A stretch of 55,031 bases of DNA, taken from contig CALUQE010000014.1 of the NCBI GenBank assembly GCA_944322845.1, positions 1-55,031 of the forward strand, written 5' to 3'. The notes beneath the pieces are model-generated. The model was not told the origin of the DNA. It made no database searches and was given only the letters and a program-made list of their open reading frames with translations. The position numbers were made by a program, and so were the translations under genes. The stretch comes from Candidatus Gastranaerophilales bacterium. GTDB taxonomy: Bacteria > Cyanobacteriota > Vampirovibrionia > Gastranaerophilales > Gastranaerophilaceae. Positions 17,182 through 25,640 of the stretch are shown here, one piece after another; the stretch's first letter is position 1, and the number at the start of each line of letters is the position of its first letter.

Positions 17182-17208
17182 ATTACGGCATTTTTTTAGA
17201 AAACTTTA
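17182..17208 (-). promoter_or_regulatory. Sigma28/FliA-type promoter
   Basis: On the minus strand TAAAGTTT (17201-17208), exactly 11 bp, then GCCGTAAT (17182-17189). The known FliA consensus is TAAAGTTT, 11 bp, GCCGATAA. Start of transcription is expected near 17175, giving a leader of about 45 bases with a good ribosome site. Confidence 0.8.
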
Positions 17209-17223
17209 GGATTTTAAGAAATA

Positions 17224-17237
17224 TTGTTACAAAAGTT
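17224..17237 (-). promoter_or_regulatory. Conserved 14-mer upstream of the sigma28-type promoter
   Basis: TTGTTACAAAAGTT on the plus strand. The identical 14-mer is at 29465-29478. In both places it is separated by exactly 15 bp from the -35 box. It is a likely activator or UP-type site. Confidence 0.6.
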
Positions 17238-17427
17238 AACATATAAAAAGTTGATAGGATGGAGTAAATAGCTCTATAAACTAGTAGTATCAAGCTCTTT
17301 AACGATTTTAGAAGCGCGTATAAAAAAGTAAACTTTTTAGGCTTGTTTGTAACAAAATTGCAATATTTTGCCAGTTTTCTTATATTTTGTGGATGTCAAA
17401 TAGTATCATTTTGATTTCTAATGTTCC

Positions 17428-17456
17428 TTGCGAAAACCCTTCTTTTAAGTTACAAT
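17428..17456 (+). promoter_or_regulatory. Promoter of the orphan zinc-finger gene
   Basis: TTGCGA at 17428-17433, a 17-bp spacer and TACAAT at 17451-17456. A GGAGAGG ribosome site follows and fixes the start at the ATG at 17481, not at an upstream in-frame ATG (17421). Confidence 0.55.
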
Positions 17457-17480
17457 CAAAGAAATAATGAGGAGAGGTTT

Positions 17481-17756
17481 ATGTCAGACGAAAAGGTCAT
17501 AAAATTAGGCAAAAGAAGCAAAAGTAAACAGGCGGAAGCCGTACCGCATTATCATCACGAAGGTATACAGGAGCCTGTATACTGCAGCTTTTGCGGAAGA
17601 CCTAATACAGAGGTTATAAAGATGGTTAAAGGGCCCGGAGTTAATATTTGCTCTGAATGTACAATGATTGCCGTTCAGTACCTTATTCTTAATGACAGAA
17701 TGCTCTCTGCGGAAGCGCAGCAAATTCTGGATGCCTTCTGGGGTAAATGTAAGTAA
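17481..17756 (+). CDS. Stand-alone ClpX-type zinc-finger protein
   Basis: 91 residues. After a basic N-terminus and a His-rich stretch (HYHHEG) comes a complete ClpX-type C4 zinc finger: C35/C38 in YCSFCGRP and C57/C60 in ICSECTM, with the family's GPGVNIC between. In ClpX this domain dimerises and binds adaptors and some substrates. Here it stands alone without the AAA+ part. Full clpX is at 25641, so this protein could pair with or compete with the ClpX zinc domain; that is inference. It opens the long plus-strand run leading to clpP and clpX. Confidence 0.82.
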   Translation: MSDEKVIKLGKRSKSKQAEAVPHYHHEGIQEPVYCSFCGRPNTEVIKMVKGPGVNICSECTMIAVQYLILNDRMLSAEAQQILDAFWGKCK

Positions 17757-17818
17757 CACGGGAAATTACCGCCCTTTATCCATTAATTATTTTAGTCCGT
17801 TCTTGAGAGAGGTTTTAT

Positions 17819-19414
17819 ATGAATAAAATCCAAATAAAAGCAGAAATTCTGGCAACATTGACCGCGCTTATGACATCAAGTCAGCCGCAGGCATCTTTGA
17901 TTACAGATTTAAAAAATATCGAAGATAAAAAAACTGTGCTGGAAGTTTTAATTCGAGAGCTTGTAAGTGCGAATGAGCAAAAGGCTGTTCTGATATGCTG
18001 GCTCTTAATGGAACTTATTGATAAAGATACTTTAAATGATGAGCTGTGGAATGTAATTAAAGCTCCTGAATACAACGATCATATCAAAATGATTGCTTTT
18101 AATATGCTTAAGGATTTGGGCAATAAAATAGACTATGAGGTGATAAGCGGATATTTTGAACAGTTTAATGAATTAATTAATAAAGAAACAAAACAGCTTT
18201 TGGATACGGCTATTATGAATCCGGAAGCGCAGATTGACTTTATGGATTTTTTAAATGCGATTAATGATAATGACAAAATTATCTTGATAAAGTCTCTAGA
18301 AGAGGATTATGCTTATGATGCTCTGGCTAATATACTTATTCCGGTGTTCTTGTTTTATATAGATTCTGAGGTCGGGTATACGGCGCTTGATATTCTGGGC
18401 AGAACAAAGTCTCAGCTTGCGTATCACGCTTTGGAAAATGCCAAAAGTTTTGCGCCGGAAGAGATGAAAGCCAAGATAAACAAGGCTTTATCAGAACTTA
18501 AAATGGCCGGTGTAAGGGTTGATAATACGGAAGAGTTTTACAGAAATATTCTCAAAGAGTCAAAACCGTATAAAATTTATACATCTTTTCCTGACGGACA
18601 CGGGAATATGGCGATTATTTTTTCAAGAATAAGGGAAAATAAAACTTTGCAGTTTCTGGCAATCGTAATAAACCCAAGATATGGTATTCTGGACTCTTTC
18701 GGGTTTAATTCAATGACAGAGAGAGATTTTTATAAGATTGTCGATAAATTTTATAATTATCAGGAAAAATATGAAATCAGTCCGGAAGTCGCCAAATATC
18801 TGCTGGCTCAGGCAGAGGAAAATTCACATTTGAACGGAGAGCAAATTCCTTATGAATATATCTGCTGGCAGAGCATTTTACTGGATATAGAAGCTAAAAG
18901 ACCTGAAATAACTCTGGATAAAAAGGAATTAAACCAGAAAGATATTGATAAACTTTGTTTGAGCGAATATGTCCAAAGCTGGTTTTTTGATGAGATTACT
19001 TCTGATGAATTTAAGGCTTTTATTGATAACTTATCGTCAGAATTTAGGGCGAATAATTTCAGCGTGGATTTAGACAAATACATAGCAGATAATTTTGACA
19101 GTATTTATACCGCTCAGGAGCTGGCATATAAACTTATAACTTTTAATATTGCGGCATATCTAAGGCTGATTAAAGGAGATAAGGAATTAGCGCAGGTTCT
19201 GTATTCACTCGGCTCAAACTACAGTTTCTTAACAAATATATTAAGAAAGAGTATTTATGAGTACTATGTAGGCAAACGCTATATACTTAAAAATCAGAGA
19301 AAAGCTTCGAGTATTTTTGAAAAGAAAACTCAGGCGAGTTCGGATGATTTCAAACTTTTGCAGCTTGATATGATAATATCAAGTATAGAAGCAAGGTGGG
19401 TAGATAATGCATAA
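17819..19414 (+). CDS. Helical-repeat (HEAT-like) protein of unknown function
   Basis: 531 residues, soluble. The first about 240 residues look like helical repeats of HEAT type (VLICWLLMELIDKDTLNDEL and similar helix pairs, then SEVGYTALDILGRTKSQLAY). The rest is a mixed domain with beta segments (NKTLQFLAIVINPRYGILDS) and more helices. I do not recognise a family. It overlaps ruvX by 8 bp and has a ribosome site (AGAGAGG). It is therefore co-transcribed with ruvX, the DUF1292 gene and the Clp_N gene. No catalytic motif is visible, so a scaffold role is most likely. Confidence 0.7.
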   Translation: MNKIQIKAEILATLTALMTSSQPQASLITDLKNIEDKKTVLEVLIRELVSANEQKAVLICWLLMELIDKDTLNDELWNVIKAPEYNDHIKMIAFNMLKDLGNKIDYEVISGYFEQFNELINKETKQLLDTAIMNPEAQIDFMDFLNAINDNDKIILIKSLEEDYAYDALANILIPVFLFYIDSEVGYTALDILGRTKSQLAYHALENAKSFAPEEMKAKINKALSELKMAGVRVDNTEEFYRNILKESKPYKIYTSFPDGHGNMAIIFSRIRENKTLQFLAIVINPRYGILDSFGFNSMTERDFYKIVDKFYNYQEKYEISPEVAKYLLAQAEENSHLNGEQIPYEYICWQSILLDIEAKRPEITLDKKELNQKDIDKLCLSEYVQSWFFDEITSDEFKAFIDNLSSEFRANNFSVDLDKYIADNFDSIYTAQELAYKLITFNIAAYLRLIKGDKELAQVLYSLGSNYSFLTNILRKSIYEYYVGKRYILKNQRKASSIFEKKTQASSDDFKLLQLDMIISSIEARWVDNA

Positions 19415-19805
19415 GATTATGGCTTTGGATGTAGGGACAAAGAGAATAGGAGTTGCTTTGAGCGATTATTTGCAAGTTATAGCAACACCTTGTGTTTGTA
19501 TAGCACGTGAGCCGGAGCAAAATGCCATAGAAGAAATTACCAGAATTGCAAAAGAAAACAGGGTTGAAAAAATTGTTGTGGGGGTTCCTGTCAATATGGA
19601 CGGGAGTTTGGGCTATCAGGCTCAAAATTGTATAGATTTTTCACAAAAATTAGTTGGTTTTGATATAATATTAGAAGATGAACGGCTTACTTCCGAAGAA
19701 GCTGAGGAACGTTTAAGGGAACGTAAGGTCGATTTCAGGAAAAATAAAGGACTTGTTGATATAGAAAGTGCCTGTATAATATTGGAACAGTATTTAGGGA
19801 AATGA
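19407..19805 (+). CDS. ruvX: YqgF/RuvX family nuclease (pre-16S rRNA processing, Holliday-junction-like)
   Basis: 132 residues, typical. An RNase H-like fold with the signature MALDVGTKRIGVALSD at the N-terminus, where the aspartate binds metal. VVGVPVNMDGSLG and EDERLTSEEAE follow, and the last motif is KGLVDIESACIILEQYL. In E. coli YqgF matures the 5' end of 16S rRNA, and other members cut branched DNA. It overlaps both neighbours (8 bp upstream, ATGA with the DUF1292 gene). The ruvX-DUF1292 order is also found in Firmicutes (yrrK-yrzB). Confidence 0.92.
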   Translation: MHKIMALDVGTKRIGVALSDYLQVIATPCVCIAREPEQNAIEEITRIAKENRVEKIVVGVPVNMDGSLGYQAQNCIDFSQKLVGFDIILEDERLTSEEAEERLRERKVDFRKNKGLVDIESACIILEQYLGK

Positions 19806-20092
19806 TTATGAGTGATGAAATTCAAGAAACAGAACAGCAGTATGTAGAAATTTTTGATGAAGACGGTCAGATTATTAAGTGTGAAATCTATGATATAATA
19901 GATTTTGAGAACAAAACTTATGCACTTCTTCTTCCGTTATCAGAAGATGAAAATGATGAAGATTCGGAAGTTATTGTTATGGAATACGTAGAAGAAGGTG
20001 AAGACGGGTACTTCAAAAATATTGAAAATGATACGGAATTTCAAAAAGTGTGTGCGTATATAGAATCATTAGATGACGAAGAAGGTGAATAA
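19802..20092 (+). CDS. DUF1292 (YrzB-like) acidic protein
   Basis: 96 residues. Very acidic, with the DUF1292 pattern: FDEDGQIIKCEIYDIIDFEN, then YALLLPLSEDEND, EVIVMEYVEEGE and a final FQKVCAYIESLD. Function of the family is unknown. It starts at the ATGA overlapping the ruvX stop; a second ATG at 19808 is also possible. Conservation of the ruvX-DUF1292 pair across phyla suggests a linked role. Confidence 0.88.
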   Translation: MIMSDEIQETEQQYVEIFDEDGQIIKCEIYDIIDFENKTYALLLPLSEDENDEDSEVIVMEYVEEGEDGYFKNIENDTEFQKVCAYIESLDDEEGE

Positions 20093-20094
20093 GT

Positions 20095-21447
20095 TTGTTT
20101 GAACGTTTTACTGAAAGAGCGGTTAATGTAGTTTGCGAGGCTCAAAATCTGGCTAGAGATATGGGCTGTGAGGAAGTTTTGCCGGAGCATTTGCTTCTTG
20201 CGCTTATAAAAGAGGCAAAGGGCGTCTCTTTAAAATTGTTTAGAATGTATAACGTCTCTTATGATACTGCTCTGGAATCGATTAAAGAATGTGTAAAAGA
20301 AAGTCCGAAAAAAACGGAAAACATTCCATTCAGCCATTCTTTTAAAGATATTTTAAAGCATACTCTCGATTTGGCGGCAAAATCCGGTAATACGAATATT
20401 TTGTTTGAACATATTTTTCTTACTGTAATTACCGAAAAAAATCCTAATATTCAGGAAATATTAAACAAGTTTGGATTTGATGTTTATAATTCAAAAGATA
20501 TTTTGACAAAGCTTGTTCAGAAAAAAATAAAACGTCTGGAACATCCGGAAGCAGAAGAAGATGATGATAAAAACAGTTCATTTGAAGCTGTATATGAAGG
20601 AGAAGCATTGTCGGATGTTTTTGACAGAGCCGTTTCAAAGCTTTCGGCAGCCGGATATGAGATTCTCGGAACAGAACAAATTATGGCATCTATTCTGGAA
20701 TCAGGCGATACTGAACTTGTAAATACGATTCATAAATACGGACTTGATTCTGAAGTTTTTGAAAAGAAACTTGCGGAACAAAATTCAAGATCTTCAGAGT
20801 ATGCGGATAAGAAGATTATATTTACACCAAATGCCTTTTTTGTCATGAATTCTGCTTTGCAGACCGCAAAAGAGCTGGGGTCTTCCGTTATTACTCCGGA
20901 GCATATAGTGCTTAGTATTTTAAAGCTAAAGCGCGGCCTTGCGTATGATATTATCAAATCTCTCGGGATTAACAGTGAAAAAATGTCAGAGGATATTCTG
21001 CGTCCGATTGAAAAACAGATGCCGGAAACGCTTACTATAATGAAGCTTGCAAAAGAAGAAGCAAGAAGAATCGGGCGTAATGTTGTAGGTACGGAAATGT
21101 TTCTTCTTGGAATTATTTCTGAAGGAACAAGCATCGCATTTGAAGTCCTGAATGATCTGGAAATTACAATGAAGGATGCGAGAATTGTTGTTGAAAATCT
21201 TGTCGGGTATGGTAATGAATACTTTGATAAGGAAATTACTTTTACCAAACGTGCCAAAAAAGTACTGGAGAAAGCATGGCTTTCTGCTAAAAAATCCAAT
21301 AAGCAAAAAATTGAAGCGGTTGATTTGCTGCTTGCGATAATTGATGAGCCGGATTCTCTCGCGATGAAAGCACTAGATCAGTTAGGTGTTGATGCTGTGG
21401 AAATCAGGCATGGAATTCAAAGCCGGAGTAAAAATTTAAGTAATTAG
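20095..21447 (+). CDS. Six-repeat Clp_N protein without ATPase domains
   Basis: 450 residues. It starts like ClpC (MFERFTERAVNVVCEAQN) but has no Walker motifs or AAA+ modules at all. I can follow six helical Clp_N-type repeats beginning near residues 1, 85, 165, 240, 310 and 380. Each has a pattern of helix, short loop, then EHLLLALI, EHIFLTVIT, EQIMASIL, EHIVLSIL, EMFLLGII or VDLLLAII. That equals three double Clp_N domains. ClpC N-domains bind adaptors such as MecB and phosphoarginine-marked substrates, so this could be a substrate-collecting adaptor or a decoy. It starts at TTG (20095) with AGGTG before it, 2 bp after the DUF1292 stop. tilS follows after 9 bp. Confidence 0.85.
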   Translation: MFERFTERAVNVVCEAQNLARDMGCEEVLPEHLLLALIKEAKGVSLKLFRMYNVSYDTALESIKECVKESPKKTENIPFSHSFKDILKHTLDLAAKSGNTNILFEHIFLTVITEKNPNIQEILNKFGFDVYNSKDILTKLVQKKIKRLEHPEAEEDDDKNSSFEAVYEGEALSDVFDRAVSKLSAAGYEILGTEQIMASILESGDTELVNTIHKYGLDSEVFEKKLAEQNSRSSEYADKKIIFTPNAFFVMNSALQTAKELGSSVITPEHIVLSILKLKRGLAYDIIKSLGINSEKMSEDILRPIEKQMPETLTIMKLAKEEARRIGRNVVGTEMFLLGIISEGTSIAFEVLNDLEITMKDARIVVENLVGYGNEYFDKEITFTKRAKKVLEKAWLSAKKSNKQKIEAVDLLLAIIDEPDSLAMKALDQLGVDAVEIRHGIQSRSKNLSN

Positions 21448-21456
21448 AGTAATAAA

Positions 21457-22818
21457 ATGCACAGTGTTGTCTCAAAGGTTATTGATTTTTTAAAAAAATA
21501 CGATTTGCAGGATAAAACTATTGTAGTCGGTTTTTCCGGCGGTTTTGATTCAATGTGTCTTCTGGATGCACTTGCTGAAATAAAAAATATGCCGGAATTT
21601 TATGATTTAAGTATAATTGCTGCGCATTTTAATCATAACTGGCGCGGTGAAGAATCTATGCGTGAGCAGGAAGTCTGCAGGATTTTTGCGGCAGCTAAAG
21701 GAATAGAGTTTTACACAAAAACTGCTAAGGGTAATATTAAAAAAACTGAAAATGATGCAAGAATTGCAAGATATGAGTTTTTTGAAGAAGCACTTGAAGA
21801 ATATGATGCGGATGCAGTGTTTACGGCGCATAATTATGATGATAATGCAGAAACAGTCCTTTACCGTATAATTAAAGGCACCGGTATTATGGGGCTTAAA
21901 GGCATTTCTGAAAAAAGGGGGATTTTTTACAGACCGCTTATTAAGATTAAACGCTCGGAAATTATTGACTATTGTAATGAGAAAAACCTTTCTCCGAACA
22001 ATGATTCTTCAAATTCCAATACAGTGTATAACAGAAATTATTTGAGGTTAAATATTTTGCCGGCTCTGGAGAAAGTTAATCCGAATGTAAAAGAGGCTCT
22101 TTATACTCTTTCTGACATTGCAAAGAGTGATAATGAAATTATAGAAGAGTATTTGACTCCTATAAAAGCCAGAGTTCTGACTGAGAGCGGAAAAATTGAT
22201 CCGAAGGAGTACGGAAGACTCTCACCCCCCGTAAAAATGAGGATTCTGCATGAATTTATACAAAGCCTTGATTTGGATTATGATTATAAAAAAATATGTG
22301 AAATCTTCGATTTTATTGAGGCTAATATAGGGCAGAGAAACGGCAGTACTAAATCACTTGCTACAGCGCGCTGGCTTTATGCGGATGAAAAGACTATTGA
22401 AGTTATTCCGCCTAAAAAAGAAGTTCATGAAGAAATAAAAAAGATGCTTGAAGTTGAAGTTGACGGAGAGGGAGAGTATACATTCGGAAGTAATATTTTT
22501 ACTTTGAGAAAATATGTGGATAAGGAATTATTTGTATTTCCTGAGTCGACTTCAAAATTTGCATATGCAGATCTTTCAAGGGTAAATTCTCCGCTGATTC
22601 TGAGGACAAGAAGAGACGGAGATGTAATAAGTCCTTTTGGTATGACCGGCAGTATGAAGTTAAAGAAGTATCTGAATTCGAAGGGTGTTCCGAGGCATTC
22701 AAGAGATAATTTGCTGCTCTTGTGTTCGGAAAACGAAGTCTTGTGGGTAGTTGGTGTCGGACTTAGCAATAAAATATCGGTTAAGGATAAGCCGACACAC
22801 GTGATAGAAGTTACATAA
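21457..22818 (+). CDS. tilS: tRNA(Ile)-lysidine synthase
   Basis: 453 residues. An ATP pyrophosphatase of the PP-loop type that converts C34 of tRNA-Ile(CAU) to lysidine so that it reads AUA. The PP-loop is VVGFSGGFDSMCLLDAL at about 22-38. FTAHNYDDNAETVLYRIIKGTG is the second family signature. The C-terminal TilS domain (about 360-450) includes RDGDVISPFGMTGSMKLKKYL. The tilS-hpt order matches that of many bacteria. The tRNA-Ile in this window has a GAT anticodon and is not its substrate. Confidence 0.95.
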   Translation: MHSVVSKVIDFLKKYDLQDKTIVVGFSGGFDSMCLLDALAEIKNMPEFYDLSIIAAHFNHNWRGEESMREQEVCRIFAAAKGIEFYTKTAKGNIKKTENDARIARYEFFEEALEEYDADAVFTAHNYDDNAETVLYRIIKGTGIMGLKGISEKRGIFYRPLIKIKRSEIIDYCNEKNLSPNNDSSNSNTVYNRNYLRLNILPALEKVNPNVKEALYTLSDIAKSDNEIIEEYLTPIKARVLTESGKIDPKEYGRLSPPVKMRILHEFIQSLDLDYDYKKICEIFDFIEANIGQRNGSTKSLATARWLYADEKTIEVIPPKKEVHEEIKKMLEVEVDGEGEYTFGSNIFTLRKYVDKELFVFPESTSKFAYADLSRVNSPLILRTRRDGDVISPFGMTGSMKLKKYLNSKGVPRHSRDNLLLLCSENEVLWVVGVGLSNKISVKDKPTHVIEVT

Positions 22819-22837
22819 ACTTCAATGGAGTAAGGCT

Positions 22838-23368
22838 ATGATAACAGAAAGCGATTTAAAAATTCTTTTTTCTAAAGAAGATATACAAAAAGCTATACAA
22901 AACTTGGGAGAAAGAATAAATAAAGATTACGGAAGCGACGAACTTTACCTGATTTGTGTCTTAAAAGGTGCTGTAATGTTTATGACGGATTTGTCCAAAC
23001 ATTTGAAGATGCCTGTTGATATGGAATTTATAAGGCTTTCCAGCTACGGCTCAGGCTTCACTTCCTCCGGTAAAGTAAATGCTGTAGACATTTCCCTTCC
23101 GGATTTGAACGGAAAAAATGTCCTGATTGTAGAAGATATAATTGATACCGGACATACGGCAAGATTTTTGATGGACTTTTTGAACCACAATTTTAAAACA
23201 AAATCCCTTAAATTTTGTTCGCTGCTGGATAAAAAGATTAAAAGAGAAGTCGATATAGATCCCGATTATTATGGGCTTGAAGTTGATGACAAATTTCTTG
23301 TAGGTTACGGACTGGATTATGACGGGTTTTACAGAAATTTACCTTACATTGGTTATGTAGAAATGTAG
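22838..23368 (+). CDS. hpt: Hypoxanthine phosphoribosyltransferase
   Basis: 176 residues, the normal length. It salvages hypoxanthine and guanine with PRPP to IMP and GMP. LKGAVMFMTDL is the PPi loop region. VLIVEDIIDTGHTARFL is the PRPP-binding motif with its acidic pair. VGYGLDYDGFYRNLPYIG is the C-terminal base-binding hood. It lies 19 bp after tilS, the common tilS-hpt arrangement, and has a GGAG ribosome site. Confidence 0.95.
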   Translation: MITESDLKILFSKEDIQKAIQNLGERINKDYGSDELYLICVLKGAVMFMTDLSKHLKMPVDMEFIRLSSYGSGFTSSGKVNAVDISLPDLNGKNVLIVEDIIDTGHTARFLMDFLNHNFKTKSLKFCSLLDKKIKREVDIDPDYYGLEVDDKFLVGYGLDYDGFYRNLPYIGYVEM

Positions 23369-23415
23369 ATTGTTTTTGTTTAAGGTATAATACTCGTAAT
23401 GAATAGGAGTATGTT

Positions 23416-24621
23416 ATGCAGAATGTCAGAAAAATTACCGAGGATATTGTATATTTAGGCTGTTCAGACAGAAAGCTTTCACTTTTTGAGAGTGCGTATC
23501 CGGTAAAGGACGGTATGTCTTATAACTCATATTTGCTGAAAGATGAAAAGACTGTTTTGTTTGATACAGTAGATAAGGTTTGTGCGGAACAGTTTTATGA
23601 AAATCTTAATTACGCACTAGAAGGCCGGCATTTGGATTATATTATTGTTCAGCATATGGAGCCTGATCATTGCGCTCTTTTAGGTGAAGTTATCAAAGTA
23701 CATCCTGATTTGAAGATTGTATGTTCTCAAAAAACCGTGGGAATGATAAAGCAGTTTTTTGATTTTGAAGTAGATTCACGTGTTCAGGTCGTGAAAGAAG
23801 GCGAAACTTTGAATACAGGTAAGCACGAACTGCAGTTTCTTATGGCTCCGATGGTTCATTGGCCTGAAGTTATGGTAAATTATGACAAAAAAGATAAAAT
23901 TCTTTTCTCTGCTGATGCCTTCGGTTCCTTTGGCGCTATTAACGGAAATCTTTTTGATGACGAAGTTGATTGGGAAAGAGACTGTCTTGACGAAGCAAGA
24001 AGATATTATACAAATATTGTAGGTAAGTACGGGCTTCAGGTGCAAATGCTTCTGAAAAAAGCCTCCGGACTTGATATAAAAACAATTTGTCCGCTTCACG
24101 GGCTTATGATTCGCAAAAACATAAATCTTTTTGTAGAAAAATATGATAAGTGGTCAAGCTATACGCCGGAAGAAGATTCGGTAATGATTGCATATTCTTC
24201 TGTATACGGCGGAACGGAAAGCGCAGTTAATCTTCTGGCTTCAAAACTTGCTGATAAAGGTGTTAAAAAGATTAAAATGTTTGATGTATCAATTACACAT
24301 CCGTCTTTTGTGCTTGCTGAAGCGTTCAGATATTCGCACATAGTTCTTGCAACAACAACTTACAATTCCGGAATCTTTGAGTCAATGGAAACTTTTCTGC
24401 ATACACTTGTCGCTCATAATCTTCAAAACAGAAAGTATGTTATTATACAAAACGGTACATGGGCGCCGGCATGCGGCGGGCAAATGAAGGAATTGCTCGA
24501 AAAACTGAAAGGAACAGAGATTCTGGATGATTCTATTTGTATAAAATCCACATTGAAAAATGAACAGATTGAACAAATGGATAATGTTGTAAATACAATA
24601 GCAAAATCTTTAAATCTTTAG
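23416..24621 (+). CDS. Flavodiiron protein (FprA-type A-type flavoprotein)
   Basis: 401 residues. The N-terminal metallo-beta-lactamase-like domain (about 1-250) holds the diiron ligands: H80-x-E82-x-D84-H85 (QHMEPDH), then [15 protein letters not shown] and PLHGL. The C-terminal flavodoxin domain (about 255-400) binds FMN through [13 protein letters not shown] and TTTYNSGIF. Family members reduce O2 to water or NO to N2O using electrons from rubredoxin. A rubredoxin gene follows 82 bp downstream, so the two form an oxygen or NO defence pair. A TATAAT (23386-23391) and an AGGAG site lie upstream. Confidence 0.95.
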   Translation: MQNVRKITEDIVYLGCSDRKLSLFESAYPVKDGMSYNSYLLKDEKTVLFDTVDKVCAEQFYENLNYALEGRHLDYIIVQHMEPDHCALLGEVIKVHPDLKIVCSQKTVGMIKQFFDFEVDSRVQVVKEGETLNTGKHELQFLMAPMVHWPEVMVNYDKKDKILFSADAFGSFGAINGNLFDDEVDWERDCLDEARRYYTNIVGKYGLQVQMLLKKASGLDIKTICPLHGLMIRKNINLFVEKYDKWSSYTPEEDSVMIAYSSVYGGTESAVNLLASKLADKGVKKIKMFDVSITHPSFVLAEAFRYSHIVLATTTYNSGIFESMETFLHTLVAHNLQNRKYVIIQNGTWAPACGGQMKELLEKLKGTEILDDSICIKSTLKNEQIEQMDNVVNTIAKSLNL

Positions 24622-24645
24622 TATTATAAAAATACGGGTGGATAC

Positions 24646-24676
24646 CTCACCCCGGCCCTCTCCTCAAGGAGAGGTT
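24646..24676. repeat. Dispersed palindromic repeat copy
   Basis: TCACCCC, then CCTCTCC-TCAA-GGAGAGG, a 7-bp perfect stem. It lies between the flavodiiron and rubredoxin genes. The order of blocks matches the minus strand of the C/T-rich element at about 280-322, so both may be copies of one dispersed repeat family. Confidence 0.5.
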
Positions 24677-24703
24677 ACAAGCAACAATAAGGAGGATATA
24701 ATT

Positions 24704-24865
24704 ATGCAAAAATATGTATGCACAGTATGTCATTACGTTTACGATCCGGCAGCAGGTGATCCTGATAACGGAATTAATCCGGGAACTGCTTTTGAAGATT
24801 TGCCGGAAGGCTGGGTTTGCCCGCTTTGCGCAGTCGGCAAAGATATGTTTGAAGTTGAAGAATAA
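24704..24865 (+). CDS. Rubredoxin
   Basis: 53 residues, the typical size. Two iron-binding loops, [10 protein letters not shown] and [11 protein letters not shown], hold the single Fe(Cys)4 site. The core has [20 protein letters not shown], as in other rubredoxins. A strong GGAGG at 24691-24695 fixes the ATG at 24704; reading further upstream would translate the palindromic repeat. It is the expected electron donor for the flavodiiron protein before it. Followed by a perfect terminator. Confidence 0.97.
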   Translation: MQKYVCTVCHYVYDPAAGDPDNGINPGTAFEDLPEGWVCPLCAVGKDMFEVEE

Positions 24866-24876
24866 TTAATATCACT

Positions 24877-24904
24877 AAAAGCTTCCAATCGGAAGCTTTT
24901 ATGT
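24877..24904 (+). terminator. Terminator after rubredoxin
   Basis: AAAAGCTTCC (24877-24886) and GGAAGCTTTT (24891-24900) form a perfect 10-bp stem with a 4-base loop and a T-rich end. It closes the plus-strand unit before clpP. Confidence 0.88.
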
Positions 24905-24954
24905 TATAATGAACTTAACCCAATAAACACGATAATATCATACAAACCGATTAT

Positions 24955-24982
24955 TTGTTTAAAGAAATGTGTAATGTATAAT
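24955..24982 (+). promoter_or_regulatory. clpP promoter
   Basis: TTGTTT at 24955-24960, a 16-bp spacer and TATAAT at 24977-24982. The leader would be about 36 bases and carries AGGAAA eight bases before the ATG at 25025. Confidence 0.6.
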
Positions 24983-25024
24983 GTTATTGTCTTTTATACT
25001 TAAATAAGAAAGGAAATTTTGAAA

Positions 25025-25609
25025 ATGAGTTTTGTACCTGTAGTAATTGAACAATCAAGCAGAGGAGAACGTTCTTTTGATATTTTTTCAAGATTGTTGA
25101 GAGAGAGAATTATTTTTCTAGGAACTCCTGTAGATGATATGGTAGCAAATTTAATTGTTGCACAGCTGCTGCTTCTTGATAGTGAAAACCCTGAAAAAGA
25201 TATTATGCTTTATATTAACTCTCCGGGTGGAAGCGTAACTGCAGGTCTTGCTATATATGATACAATGCAGCATATCAGAGCCGATGTTCAAACTATTTGT
25301 TTAGGTCAGGCTGCTTCTATGGGGGCATTCCTGTTATGTTCAGGTGCAAAGGGTAAGAGAATGGCTCTTCCTCACTCAAGAGTCCTGATTCACCAGCCTT
25401 TAGGCGGTGCTCAAGGTCAGGCAACTGATATAGAAATTCAGGCTCAGGAAATCTTGAGAATTAAAAAGACTTTGAATGAAATTATGGCTTCTAATACAGG
25501 TCAATCAATCAAAAAGATTGAAAAAGATACTGATAGAGACTATATTATGACTCCGCAGGAAGCTCTTGAATACGGTATGATTGATAAAGTCATAACCAAA
25601 GAAGGCTAG
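25025..25609 (+). CDS. clpP: ATP-dependent Clp protease proteolytic subunit
   Basis: 194 residues. Serine protease that forms the double heptameric chamber of ClpXP. The catalytic serine is S98 in [11 protein letters not shown], the histidine is H123 in [13 protein letters not shown], and the aspartate is in [26 protein letters not shown] is the usual substrate-binding strand. The ATG at 25025 is preferred to the in-frame TTG at 25019, because of the AGGAAA site. clpX follows after 31 bp. Confidence 0.97.
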   Translation: MSFVPVVIEQSSRGERSFDIFSRLLRERIIFLGTPVDDMVANLIVAQLLLLDSENPEKDIMLYINSPGGSVTAGLAIYDTMQHIRADVQTICLGQAASMGAFLLCSGAKGKRMALPHSRVLIHQPLGGAQGQATDIEIQAQEILRIKKTLNEIMASNTGQSIKKIEKDTDRDYIMTPQEALEYGMIDKVITKEG

Positions 25610-25640
25610 GAGTTAATATAACAATGACAAGGAGAATTTT

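Larger units (their letters stand above)
17131..17480. other. Divergent regulatory region of 350 bp
   Basis: No gene is seen here. The left part holds the ribosome site (AAGGAG), a sigma28-type promoter and the upstream 14-mer of the minus-strand gene at 15652-17130. The middle (about 17240-17340) has no feature I can name. A further TTGTAACAA, the reverse complement of the core of the 14-mer, is at 17347-17355. The right part holds the promoter of the plus-strand zinc-finger gene. Confidence 0.6.

Noticed and set aside
20730..21299. Minus-strand frame of 189 codons opposite the Clp_N gene
   Set aside because: Long only because the Clp_N gene avoids stops in the opposite frame. No start signal and a Ser/Ile-rich composition unlike the neighbours.
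21457..23368. Functional link between tilS and the tRNA-Ile in this window
   Set aside because: The tRNA has a GAT anticodon; TilS acts on the CAT anticodon tRNA-Ile.
24638..24703. N-terminal extension of rubredoxin
   Set aside because: The in-frame extension would translate the palindromic repeat. The strong GGAGG and the normal rubredoxin start at 24704 decide against it.
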